From DAOUTW01 sp964523575 (lineage in GTDB: Bacteria; Zixibacteria; MSB-5A5; GN15; JAAZOE01), in the NCBI GenBank assembly GCA_964523575.1, contig CAZGAV010000002.1:50770-114769 (forward strand): DNA of 64,000 nucleotides, in the 5' to 3' direction. Positions 1 through 6,785 of this stretch are shown one piece after another; within the stretch, counting starts at the first letter, position 1; each line of letters begins with the position of its first letter. Under the pieces are notes generated by a model. It was not told where the DNA came from. It ran no database searches and worked only from the letters and a program-made list of their open reading frames with translations. The position numbers and the translations under genes were made by a program.

Positions 1-1386
1 GCCTCCGATTACTATGATCGCCTCTATGAATTCGCCCTCCAGCTGATCAAAGACGGCAAGGCCTATGTTGACGACCTCAGCGCCGACCAGATCCGCGAGT
101 ACCGCGGTACTCTGACGGCGCCGGGTAAGGAAAGCCCTTCTCGCAACCGCTCGGTCGAAGAAAATCTCGGTCTTTTCGAAAGAATGCGTAAGGGCGAATT
201 CGAAGATGGTGCCCGTGTGCTAAGAGCCAAAATCGACATGGCCTCAGGCAATATCAACATGCGCGACCCTACCATTTATCGCATCAAGCATGCTTCACAT
301 CATCGTACCGGCGACAAATGGTGTATCTACCCGATGTACGATTTCACCCACTGCCTGTCCGATTCGATCGAGGGTATCACCCATTCTATCTGCACTCTGG
401 AATTTGAGGACCATCGCCCGCTCTATGACTGGTTTCTCGATCAACTGAATGTTCATCATCCTCAGCAAATCGAATTTGCGCCGCTGAATCTGAGTTATAC
501 GGTTCTCAGCAAACGGCGGCTGCTGCAACTGGTGCAGGCCGGTCACGTCGAGGGCTGGGATGATCCCCGCATGCCCACGGTTTCGGGGATGCGACGCCGG
601 GGCTATACCCCTTCATCCATTCGCGAATTTTGCGAAAGGATCGGGGTCGCCAAGCGCGACAGCACGGTCGATATCGCTCTCCTGGAATATTGCCTGCGCG
701 AAGAATTGAACAAGACTGCCCCACGGGTAATGGCGGTGCTCAAGCCGCTCAAAGTCATCATCGACAACTATCCTGAAGGACAGGTTGAGGAAGTCGAGGC
801 GGTCAACAACCCCGAAGACGAATCGATGGGTACGCGCCAACTGCCGTTTACCCGCGAGGTTTATATCGAAGCCGATGATTTCCGCGAGGATCCGCCCAAA
901 AAATTCTTCCGACTGTCGCCAGGTGCCGAGGTCCGTCTGAAGCATGCCTACTACATCACTTGCGACCGGGTCGTCAAAGACGATAAGACGGGCGACATCG
1001 TCGAATTGCATTGCACTTATGATCCGGAAAGCCGCGGCGGCGGGACACCCGATAACCGCCGCGTCAAGGGGACACTTCACTGGGTTTCGGCTCAGCATGC
1101 TGTCCCCGCCGAAGTCCGGATCTATAATTACCTGTTTACGGTGGAAGATCCGATGGCCGGCGGCGACTTCATGATTCATCTCAATCCCGATTCGCTGGAA
1201 CGAATAACCGCCTGCCTGGTCGAGCCCGGAATCGCGAAGGCCGAACCGGGAAACAGTTTCCAGTTTCTCCGGCACGGCTATTTCTGTGTCGATCCCGTTT
1301 CGTCCGATGGCAAGCCGGTGTTCAATCGCACCGTCTCCCTGAGGGATAGCTGGGCCCGGATCGAAAAAGCGCAGGAGAGTAAATAG
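1..1386 (+). CDS. glnS: Glutaminyl-tRNA synthetase, 5'-truncated by the window edge
   Basis: Class I aminoacyl-tRNA synthetase that charges tRNA-Gln. The frame is open from base 1 to the TAG at 1386, giving 461 visible residues; the N-terminal HIGH-containing part (about 100 residues by comparison with the 554-residue E. coli enzyme) lies outside the window. Visible GlnRS/GluRS features are the catalytic-domain stretch YPMYDFTHCLSDSIEGITHS, the second ATP-binding signature VLSKRRLL at about fragment residue 168, and the C-terminal beta-barrel anticodon-binding part. The IEGITHS stretch and the long C-terminal barrel favour GlnRS over GluRS. It is followed by a short gap and a small coiled-coil ORF. 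No frameshift is seen. Confidence 0.96.
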   Translation, partial: ASDYYDRLYEFALQLIKDGKAYVDDLSADQIREYRGTLTAPGKESPSRNRSVEENLGLFERMRKGEFEDGARVLRAKIDMASGNINMRDPTIYRIKHASHHRTGDKWCIYPMYDFTHCLSDSIEGITHSICTLEFEDHRPLYDWFLDQLNVHHPQQIEFAPLNLSYTVLSKRRLLQLVQAGHVEGWDDPRMPTVSGMRRRGYTPSSIREFCERIGVAKRDSTVDIALLEYCLREELNKTAPRVMAVLKPLKVIIDNYPEGQVEEVEAVNNPEDESMGTRQLPFTREVYIEADDFREDPPKKFFRLSPGAEVRLKHAYYITCDRVVKDDKTGDIVELHCTYDPESRGGGTPDNRRVKGTLHWVSAQHAVPAEVRIYNYLFTVEDPMAGGDFMIHLNPDSLERITACLVEPGIAKAEPGNSFQFLRHGYFCVDPVSSDGKPVFNRTVSLRDSWARIEKAQESK

Positions 1387-1477
1387 CGCCAAAAGTCCCT
1401 GGATGGAACCGGCGGCGTTGACTATATAAGTAAACAGGCAATCGAGGAAATGGATTGCCGTAACCGACAGGTGCCTT

Positions 1478-1642
1478 ATGACTGACAAAATCGAGAAATT
1501 GAAGGCGGAGATCGCCCGGCTGGAAGAGATCATCGAAAAGGACCATTTCGCCAGTCTGGTGGACAAATCCCGGAGCGAGAAAAATCGCAACCGGCTGAAA
1601 AAATTGCAGAAAGAGTTGAAGAAACTGGAAGAAGAAGCCTGA
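1478..1642 (+). CDS. Small coiled-coil protein (54 aa), function unknown
   Basis: Short ORF MTDKIEKLKAEIARLEEIIE..., almost entirely Lys/Glu/Leu/Ile with heptad-like spacing, so most of it should form a charged coiled coil. There is no Cys, signal peptide or membrane segment. It sits between glnS and the ferritin-like gene, 36 bases ahead of the latter. The upstream AGGTG gives only a weak ribosome-binding site. The amino-acid bias and clean stop favour a real small gene, but low complexity makes homology inference unsafe. It could be cotranscribed with the oxidative-stress cluster; I do not recognise a family. Confidence 0.5.
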   Translation: MTDKIEKLKAEIARLEEIIEKDHFASLVDKSRSEKNRNRLKKLQKELKKLEEEA

Positions 1643-1678
1643 TCGAATGAGCATTGAAATTTAAAAAGGAATAATAAC

Positions 1679-2179
1679 ATGGCTGATGATACGGAAAAGG
1701 GCAAAGAACTTCTGAAACAGGCTGTCAAAAGCGAGATCGACGGCCAGCGTTTCTATAATTTTCTGGCTGACAAAACCACCAATCCGGACGCCAAACGCAA
1801 ATTGACGAATCTGGCCGGGGATGAAGTCCGGCATGAGAAGGCCCTCAAAGATATGTACTTGAAAATCTATGGGGAAGAACTGACCGATATTCCGAAAAAA
1901 GGGGTGGGCGTTCTCTCGAAGTTCTTCGAGCATCCCGAGGGTCACGAGAAGATGAACGAACGGCAGTATATCGACATGGCCATCGAAGCGGAATTGGCGG
2001 CGACCAACTACTATAAGGAACAATCGAAAACGGCGCCGACCGAGGAGTTTCGTCAGATTTACGACAGCATGGCGGCCGAAGAATATCGTCACTTCGAACT
2101 CCTCCAGGCCGAGAAAGACTCCATCAGCGGCAATTATTACTGGTTTTCGTTCGGTGATACTTCGCCCATGGAGGATTAG
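1679..2179 (+). CDS. Ferritin-like diiron protein (erythrin, rubrerythrin family without rubredoxin domain)
   Basis: 166-residue four-helix-bundle protein of the rubrerythrin/ferritin-like superfamily, expected to bind a diiron centre and act as a peroxidase or iron-oxidising scavenger in the cytoplasm. Likely metal ligands are Glu19, Glu49xxHis52 (EVRHE), Glu103/Glu105 in AIEAELAAT and Glu135xxHis138 (EEYRH), i.e. two ExxH pairs. The usual C-terminal rubredoxin domain of rubrerythrin is absent, but a separate 34-residue rubredoxin-like ORF starts 65 bases downstream. An AAGGA box lies 9 bases ahead of the ATG. It heads the group that continues into two selenocysteine peroxiredoxins, which supports a peroxide-defence role. 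Confidence 0.9.
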   Translation: MADDTEKGKELLKQAVKSEIDGQRFYNFLADKTTNPDAKRKLTNLAGDEVRHEKALKDMYLKIYGEELTDIPKKGVGVLSKFFEHPEGHEKMNERQYIDMAIEAELAATNYYKEQSKTAPTEEFRQIYDSMAAEEYRHFELLQAEKDSISGNYYWFSFGDTSPMED

Positions 2180-2244
2180 CCCGCGAATTAAATTTCATGA
2201 AATCGTCATCCGGCTGCGTACCAAAGCATAACCGGGGAGTTATT

Positions 2245-2349
2245 ATGGAATGGATTTGCTCCAATTGCGGCTTCGTGCATGACGGCGACGCCCCGCCGGC
2301 GGTTTGTCCGCTATGCGGGGCCTCCGCGGATAAATTTAATAAAGGCTGA
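2245..2349 (+). CDS. Rubredoxin-like mini-protein (34 aa, two CxxC knuckles)
   Basis: ATG at 2245 after a GGGGAG box opens a 34-codon ORF with Cys5-x2-Cys8 (CSNC) and Cys21-x2-Cys24 (CPLC), separated by 12 residues. This is the spacing of the iron-binding rubredoxin-like module at the C-terminus of rubrerythrins. It should fold around one Fe(Cys)4 site and pass electrons to the diiron protein encoded just upstream. Domain and neighbour together look like a rubrerythrin split into two polypeptides. The ORF is too short for standard gene callers. A zinc ribbon would have the same Cys pattern and cannot be excluded. Confidence 0.78.
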   Translation: MEWICSNCGFVHDGDAPPAVCPLCGASADKFNKG

Positions 2350-2351
2350 CA

Positions 2352-2369
2352 TCCATAAATATTTATGGA
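2352..2369. promoter_or_regulatory. Perfect 18-bp palindrome ahead of the first selenoperoxiredoxin
   Basis: TCCATAAATATTTATGGA is a perfect dyad with no spacer, filling the gap between the rubredoxin-like stop codon (2349) and the GGAGGG ribosome-binding site (2371-2376). It could be an operator for a dimeric regulator, or an mRNA hairpin that affects translation of the downstream gene. It does not match the Fur or PerR consensus as I know them. Confidence 0.5.
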
Positions 2370-2382
2370 CGGAGGGAAGACC

Positions 2383-2841
2383 ATGTTAAAAACGGGAGAT
2401 CAGGCGCCGGACCTGACGCTTGCCTCTCATACCGGAGGCCAAGTCAATCTCGCGGATTACCGGGGCAAGCATAATGTCGTTCTGGCCTTCTATCCGCTCG
2501 ACTGGACGCCGGTCTGAAGCGAACAAATACCGGGCTACCAGGAAGACCTGGAGAAATTCAAAGCCCTCAACACCCAGGTTCTGGGTGTCTCTGTTGACTC
2601 CATCCCCAGCCATGAAGCCTGGGCCGAATCGCTGGGCGGTATTACCTATCCGCTTCTATCCGATTTCTGGCCCCATGGCGAAATCGCTCAGAAATACGGC
2701 GTCCTGACCGACGACGGTTTCTGCGACCGGGTCATTTTTATCATCGATAAACAGGGTGTCATCCGATATATCGATCATCACGATATTGACGATACTCCCG
2801 ACAACGAAGACCTATTCAAGGTTCTTCGAGAAATGCAATAG
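2383..2841 (+). CDS. Selenocysteine-containing peroxiredoxin (AhpC/TSA type), TGA at codon 45 read as Sec
   Basis: 152 residues if the in-frame TGA at 2515-2517 is decoded. The upstream half reads MLKTGDQAPDLTLASHTGG..., the downstream half continues in the same frame through SEQIPGYQEDLEKF to GFCDRVIFIID and the TAG at 2839. The TGA falls exactly at the peroxidatic Cys: Pro38-xxx-Thr42-xx-Sec45, in FYPLDWTPV-U-SEQ. The active-site Arg116 is retained; Cys114 is the only Cys and may be the resolving partner. A hairpin (2538-2551) lies 20 bases past the TGA. GGAGGG precedes the ATG. Expected role: reduction of H2O2 or organic peroxides with high reactivity. A nonsense pseudogene is unlikely because the next gene has the same arrangement. 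Confidence 0.9.
2538..2551 (+). promoter_or_regulatory. Candidate bacterial SECIS hairpin of peroxiredoxin 1
   Basis: CCAGG (2538-2542), loop AAGA, CCTGG (2547-2551): a perfect 5-bp stem starting 20 bases after the TGA, with its loop about 25 bases away. Known bacterial SECIS elements lie inside the coding region at this kind of distance and carry G near the apical loop; opening the last G-C pair gives loop GAAGAC with a leading G. SelB recruitment here is inferred from position and structure. Confidence 0.6.
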
Positions 2842-2885
2842 AATCAAGGCAGAATTGGCGCTATCTGCCGGGTAAGGATTCGGAA

Positions 2886-3323
2886 ATGTTGAAAGTCGGA
2901 ACCAAGGCTCCCGATTTTACTCTCGATGGCTGTCACGGACGCCGGGTGACATTATCGGAGCGCAAAACCGCATATACCGTCCTGGTTTTCTACCCCAAAA
3001 ACAATACCCCGGGGTGAAACCGCCAACTTTCCGCCCTTGAGGCGGACCGGAAGAAATTCGAGGCCGCTGGAGCCGAAATTTTGGCCATCAACCCCGCCTC
3101 GGTCAAAGCCCATGATAATTATTGCGACAAGAAGGGCTTCAAGTTTACCATCCTCTCCGACCCCGATAAGGAAGTTATCCGGAAGTATGAAGCCCTCAAA
3201 GCCCTCGGCTTGATCCAGCGAACCGTTTATGTCGTCGGCCCGGATTTCAAGCTGATTTTCGCCGAACAGGGCATGCCTGCCGATGAGAAGATCCTCGAGG
3301 CTGTCAAGCTCCATCAGAGGTAA
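2886..3323 (+). CDS. Selenocysteine-containing peroxiredoxin (BCP/PrxQ type), TGA at codon 44 read as Sec
   Basis: 145 residues if the in-frame TGA at 3015-3017 is read as Sec. The start ATG follows TAAGGA. MLKVGTKAPDFTLDG... leads into FYPKNNTPG-U-NRQ, so the motif Pro37-xxx-Thr41-xx-Sec44 is intact with Sec replacing the peroxidatic Cys. The frame then continues to TILSDPDKEVIRKYEA, Arg112 in QRTVYVVG, and TAA at 3321. This is the bacterioferritin-comigratory (BCP/PrxQ) layout. The resolving Cys at +5 found in many BCPs is Ser49; Cys80 (NYCDKK) or an external thiol could resolve. It lies 44 bases after the first selenoperoxiredoxin in the same operon. A hairpin at 3030-3046 is suitably placed as SECIS. 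Confidence 0.9.
3030..3046 (+). promoter_or_regulatory. Candidate bacterial SECIS hairpin of peroxiredoxin 2
   Basis: TCCGCC (3030-3035), loop CTTGA, GGCGGA (3041-3046): a perfect 6-bp GC-rich stem starting 12 bases after the TGA, loop 18 bases away, with a G in the loop. The sequence is unrelated to hairpin 1 but the placement is similar, as expected for SECIS elements constrained by structure rather than sequence. Confidence 0.62.
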
Positions 3324-3347
3324 TTGTACCGCTTGTCGCACAAAGGC

Positions 3348-3376
3348 TTGACGAACCATTAAAAAATACATAATTT
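3348..3376 (+). promoter_or_regulatory. Promoter of nadA
   Basis: TTGACG (3348-3353), 17-bp spacer, TAATTT (3371-3376); an alternative -10 CATAAT (3369-3374) gives 15 bp. It lies in the gap between the peroxiredoxin operon and nadA. Confidence 0.5.
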
Positions 3377-3456
3377 ACCCGCTAATGGATACTAATTCGC
3401 CATTGGGCGCCGCCATGGTGCGTATAATGTTTTAAATTAACTGAAGGTTGAAGGTA

Positions 3457-4536
3457 ATGTATTTTTCGATTTCCAATAAGTACCGGCAGGCGACTGATGA
3501 GGAATTACGCCAGATCATTCTGGAGGCCAAAAAGGACTACGGCCCGCGGATGACCATCCTGGCGCATCATTACCAGCGGATGGAAGTGGCCGCCCTCGGG
3601 GATTTTGTCGGAGATTCTTATGACCTGTCGCAAAAGGCGGCGGAGCGTAAGGACACCGAGTTTATAGTTTTCTGCGGCGTCCATTTTATGGCCGAATCGG
3701 CCGATATTCTCTCCGGTGAAGGCCAGAAAGTGTACCTGCCCAATCCCCTGGCCGGCTGTCCCATGGCCGATATGGCCGATATTGACGACGTTATGACGGC
3801 CTGGGAGTACCTGAAGGAAATCGGCGTCGCCGATAAGACTCTGCCGCTGTCATATATGAACTCGGCAGCCAAGCTCAAAGCCTTCTGCGGACGCGAGGGG
3901 GGCTTGATTTGCACCTCATCCAACGCCAAAGCGGCGTACAACTGGATTTATGACCGCGCCGAAAAAATCTTCTTCTTTCCCGATGAAAACCTTGGTTACA
4001 ACGTCGGCCGCTGGCTTGGCCTGACCGACGATGACATCGTCGTCTGGGATTTCCGCTCCGAAACCGGAGGCCTCGATCCCGACCGCCTGCGTCGCGCCCG
4101 GTTGATTCTCTGGAAAGGCCATTGCCACGTTCATACCAATTTCAAGCCGCACCATATCGAGGCGGTGCGCCGCGATTTTCCCGGCGCCAAAGTGGTTGTC
4201 CATCCCGAATGTGAATGGGATGTGGTCGATAATGCCGACGCTTCCGGCTCGACCAAGTTCATTGTCAATTATATCGATAAACAACCGCCGGGGGCGGTCA
4301 TTGCCGTCGGCACCGAAATAAATCTGATCAATCGCATGGCCCATCGATACCCCGATAAAAAGATTTTCGAACTTTCGGGCCAGATCTGCCCGGTCTGCGC
4401 CAACATGTATCGGACGACCTTGTCGGATTTAGCCAACACGGTCGAAAACCTGGATACTCTCGACCGGATAGTCGTGGAAAAGAGTATCAAGGCTGACGCC
4501 AAACTGGCCTTGAATCGTATGCTGGAAGTCCATTAG
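3457..4536 (+). CDS. nadA: Quinolinate synthase A
   Basis: [4Fe-4S] enzyme that condenses iminoaspartate with dihydroxyacetone phosphate to quinolinate in de novo NAD synthesis. 359 residues from the ATG at 3457, which has GAAGG nine bases upstream; a TTG at 3448 is an alternative. Family signatures in order: TILAHHYQ, GDFVGDSYDLS, FCGVHFMAESA, NPLAGCPMADM, ICTSSNA, HPECEWDVV, VGTEINLINR and GQICPVCANM near the C-terminus; these hold the conserved cluster cysteines. nadB and nadC are not in the window, but nadE, the last step of NAD synthesis, is at 11144-11953. It stands alone behind its own promoter. Confidence 0.96.
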   Translation: MYFSISNKYRQATDEELRQIILEAKKDYGPRMTILAHHYQRMEVAALGDFVGDSYDLSQKAAERKDTEFIVFCGVHFMAESADILSGEGQKVYLPNPLAGCPMADMADIDDVMTAWEYLKEIGVADKTLPLSYMNSAAKLKAFCGREGGLICTSSNAKAAYNWIYDRAEKIFFFPDENLGYNVGRWLGLTDDDIVVWDFRSETGGLDPDRLRRARLILWKGHCHVHTNFKPHHIEAVRRDFPGAKVVVHPECEWDVVDNADASGSTKFIVNYIDKQPPGAVIAVGTEINLINRMAHRYPDKKIFELSGQICPVCANMYRTTLSDLANTVENLDTLDRIVVEKSIKADAKLALNRMLEVH

Positions 4537-4670
4537 CCGTCATCAATCAATGGTGAAGGGGCAGTGCTGAAAATAGATAAACCGATTGGAAGCCCGGCCG
4601 CGTCGACGGCCAAAGCCTTGCGCGATACCTTCAAATCGGTTCTCATGCATAGAGTTAGCTGGGAGGTTCT

Positions 4671-5966
4671 ATGGCCTTTGAAGTGAAAGTCCCGCAAATG
4701 GGGGAATCGGTCCTGGAAGGGACCATTGTCGAGTGGAAAGTGGCCGAAGGTGATAAAGTCGCCGTAAACCAGCCGCTGGTCGAAATCATGACCGACAAAG
4801 TCAACGTCGAAATTCCCTCCGATGTAGCCGGTGTAATCGAGAAGATCCAGGCCAAACCGGGCGATGTCGTGCAGGTCGGCAATCTGCTCTGCACTATCGC
4901 CGCCGAGGGTAAGGCCCCGGCTCCATCCGATACCCAAAGCAAAGCTCCAGCCTCTAAAAAAGAGACGCCGGTCTCGAAGGCCGCTCCCCAACCCGCAGCC
5001 CCGGCCAAAGCTTCGGCTCCGGTGTCGGGCGAAAAGCCCCGGATGGTCCCGGCCGTTCGCAAACTTCTCCGCGACTACGGCCTCGATCCGAATCAGGTTG
5101 CGGGAACCGGTCCCGACGGCCGCATTACCAAAGAAGATGTCGAAAAAGCCACCGCCGCCCGATCGGTGGTCGGCGCCACGCCGCCTCCCAAACGCGCCGA
5201 AAAGCCCGCGCCTGCCGTTGCCGTCCCTCGCTATACTCCACCAGCGGCGGCGGTATCCGGAGTGCAGGAGGAAGAACGTCTGCCGCTCGAAGGCCCGCGC
5301 AAATTGATCGCCGAACATATGATCCGCTCGCGCCAGACCTCGGCCCATGTGACGACTTTTGAAGACTGCGATTTCACGGCTCTGGTCGAATATCGCCGCC
5401 GCCACAAGGACGCTTTCTATGACGACTACGGAGCTAAACTGACCTATCTGCCGTTTATAATGAAGGCTGCGGTGGAGGGGCTCAGGGCTTTTCCCACCCT
5501 CAATGCCTCTCTGACCGATACCGAGATCATCCTCAAGAAATATTATCACATCGGCGTCGCCGTGGCGCGCGAAAACGGTTTGATCGTCCCGGTCGTCAAA
5601 GATGCCGACAAGAAATCGATCATCGATCTGGCCATTGAAATCAATGACCTGGGCGAGAAAGCCCGCGCCGATAAACTGACTCTCACCGACGTTCAGGGGG
5701 GGACTTTCACTCTCACCAACGCCGGAATGTTTGGCGCCACCGCCTCGACGCCGGTTATCAATCAGCCGCAGGTAGCCATCCTCGGCATTCACAATATTGC
5801 GGAACGACCGGTCGTCCGCGACGGCGAGATTGTCGCGCGGCATATGATGACCTTCGGCCTCTCCTTCGATCATCGCCTGATCGACGGTCACACGGCCGTG
5901 CAGTTTCTCCACCTGATGATAGGCTTTCTCGAGGAACCGGCCTCGCTTCTACTGAGACTTCGCTGA
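4671..5966 (+). CDS. Dihydrolipoamide acyltransferase (E2 of a 2-oxoacid dehydrogenase)
   Basis: 431-residue E2 subunit that transfers acyl groups from its lipoyl arm to CoA. One N-terminal lipoyl domain carries the lipoylated Lys43 in MTDKVNVE, followed by a Pro/Ala/Lys-rich linker (about 85-120), a peripheral-subunit-binding domain (RMVPAVRKLLRDYGLDPNQV..., about 122-158), a second linker and the catalytic acyltransferase domain ending SFDHRLIDG, with active-site His401 and Asp405. GGGAGG precedes the ATG. The stop overlaps the start of lipB by one base (TGATG), so the lipoyl substrate and the first lipoylation enzyme are translationally coupled. E1 and E3 are not in the window, so branched-chain, pyruvate or 2-oxoglutarate specificity cannot be set. 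Confidence 0.93.
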   Translation: MAFEVKVPQMGESVLEGTIVEWKVAEGDKVAVNQPLVEIMTDKVNVEIPSDVAGVIEKIQAKPGDVVQVGNLLCTIAAEGKAPAPSDTQSKAPASKKETPVSKAAPQPAAPAKASAPVSGEKPRMVPAVRKLLRDYGLDPNQVAGTGPDGRITKEDVEKATAARSVVGATPPPKRAEKPAPAVAVPRYTPPAAAVSGVQEEERLPLEGPRKLIAEHMIRSRQTSAHVTTFEDCDFTALVEYRRRHKDAFYDDYGAKLTYLPFIMKAAVEGLRAFPTLNASLTDTEIILKKYYHIGVAVARENGLIVPVVKDADKKSIIDLAIEINDLGEKARADKLTLTDVQGGTFTLTNAGMFGATASTPVINQPQVAILGIHNIAERPVVRDGEIVARHMMTFGLSFDHRLIDGHTAVQFLHLMIGFLEEPASLLLRLR

Positions 5967-6661
5967 TGGATTATCGTTTCTACGGCTGGCAAATTTTCAT
6001 GGGGAGCCGCCCTTACCGGGCGGCTCTTGAATGGCAGAAACGAATGGTCCGCTATCGGCGCGAGGGCACTCTGCGCGACACCATTTTCTACATGGAGCAT
6101 CCCGATGTTATCACCGTCGGTCGCGATTGCCCCGATGAGGATTTGTCGAAAATCGAAGGCGTCGAGTTGTTTCCCATTACCCGCGGCGGCGGAGCCACCT
6201 ATCATGGGCCGGGCCAGCTCGTCGTTTATCCGATTTTCGACCTTCGCCGGCGGGGCGGAGACCTTCATAGATTTATCCGCGATATCGAGGAAGGCATTAT
6301 CCGGGCTTTCGACACTTATAGCCTGACCTGCCGGCGGCATCCGGAACACACCGGGGTCTGGGTCGAAGATCGAAAAATCGCTTCGATCGGTATTGCCGTC
6401 ATGCAATGGGTTTCGTTTCATGGCGCGGCTGTCAACCTGACGACCGATCTGGAACGTTTCCATAAAATCAACCCTTGCGGACTCAAACCGGAAATCATGA
6501 CCAGTTCGCACAAGGAACTCGGCCGCGAAATCGGACTCCGCGAATTTTCGGAGAGACTCTCGGAGTGCTATGGCGATATTTTCGAAACCCGTTTCGATGA
6601 CGTCGATATGGAGGAATTGGCCGAGATGGCCCAGTCCGAGGAATCCTCAAGCGGCATGTAG
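5966..6661 (+). CDS. lipB: Octanoyltransferase (lipoate biosynthesis)
   Basis: Transfers octanoyl from octanoyl-ACP to lipoyl domains; LipA then inserts sulfur. 231 residues. Hallmarks: TRGGGATYHGPGQLVVYPIF (about 72-91), the catalytic Lys137 in DRKIASIG, and the acyl-accepting Cys171 in INPCGL. The start ATG overlaps the E2 stop codon (TGATG), with the preceding gene's ribosomes probably re-initiating. Its substrate, the E2 lipoyl domain, is encoded immediately upstream, which supports both assignments. lipA is not in the window. Confidence 0.95.
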   Translation: MDYRFYGWQIFMGSRPYRAALEWQKRMVRYRREGTLRDTIFYMEHPDVITVGRDCPDEDLSKIEGVELFPITRGGGATYHGPGQLVVYPIFDLRRRGGDLHRFIRDIEEGIIRAFDTYSLTCRRHPEHTGVWVEDRKIASIGIAVMQWVSFHGAAVNLTTDLERFHKINPCGLKPEIMTSSHKELGREIGLREFSERLSECYGDIFETRFDDVDMEELAEMAQSEESSSGM

Positions 6662-6701
6662 GATGATGTCTCCCAATTTTTATTGAACCTTTCACGTATT
6701 T

Positions 6702-6716
6702 ACCTGTTGTACAGGT
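6702..6716. promoter_or_regulatory. Palindrome upstream of fabL-like gene
   Basis: ACCTGT-TGT-ACAGGT, a perfect 6+6 dyad 70 bases ahead of the enoyl reductase start and 19 bases after TTGAAC (6683-6688), a possible -35. Position suits an operator in the promoter of this gene. It is not the FapR or FabT site as I know them. Confidence 0.4.
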
Positions 6717-6785
6717 GCTAATAGAAGATCGTGGATATTTCCGGGATACAATTGACGGAACCGGATCGTGAGGAAAGGACAGATC

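Noticed and set aside
613..1728. Open frame of 371 codons on the minus strand opposite glnS
   Set aside because: Antisense to an intact GlnRS and to the small coiled-coil ORF; no supporting motif.
2420..2707. Plus-strand open frame overlapping the first peroxiredoxin in another frame
   Set aside because: The in-frame peroxiredoxin, allowing the Sec codon, explains the whole region; this frame has no motif.
4563..4685. Short GTG-start ORF between nadA and the E2 gene (VLKIDKPIGSPAAST...)
   Set aside because: SD too close to the start, no recognisable sequence, and it runs into the E2 start. Probably non-coding.
4533..5912. Open frame of 459 codons on the minus strand across the E2 gene
   Set aside because: The E2 domains on the plus strand are unmistakable; the antisense frame is repetitive Gly/Arg/Asp sequence without motif.
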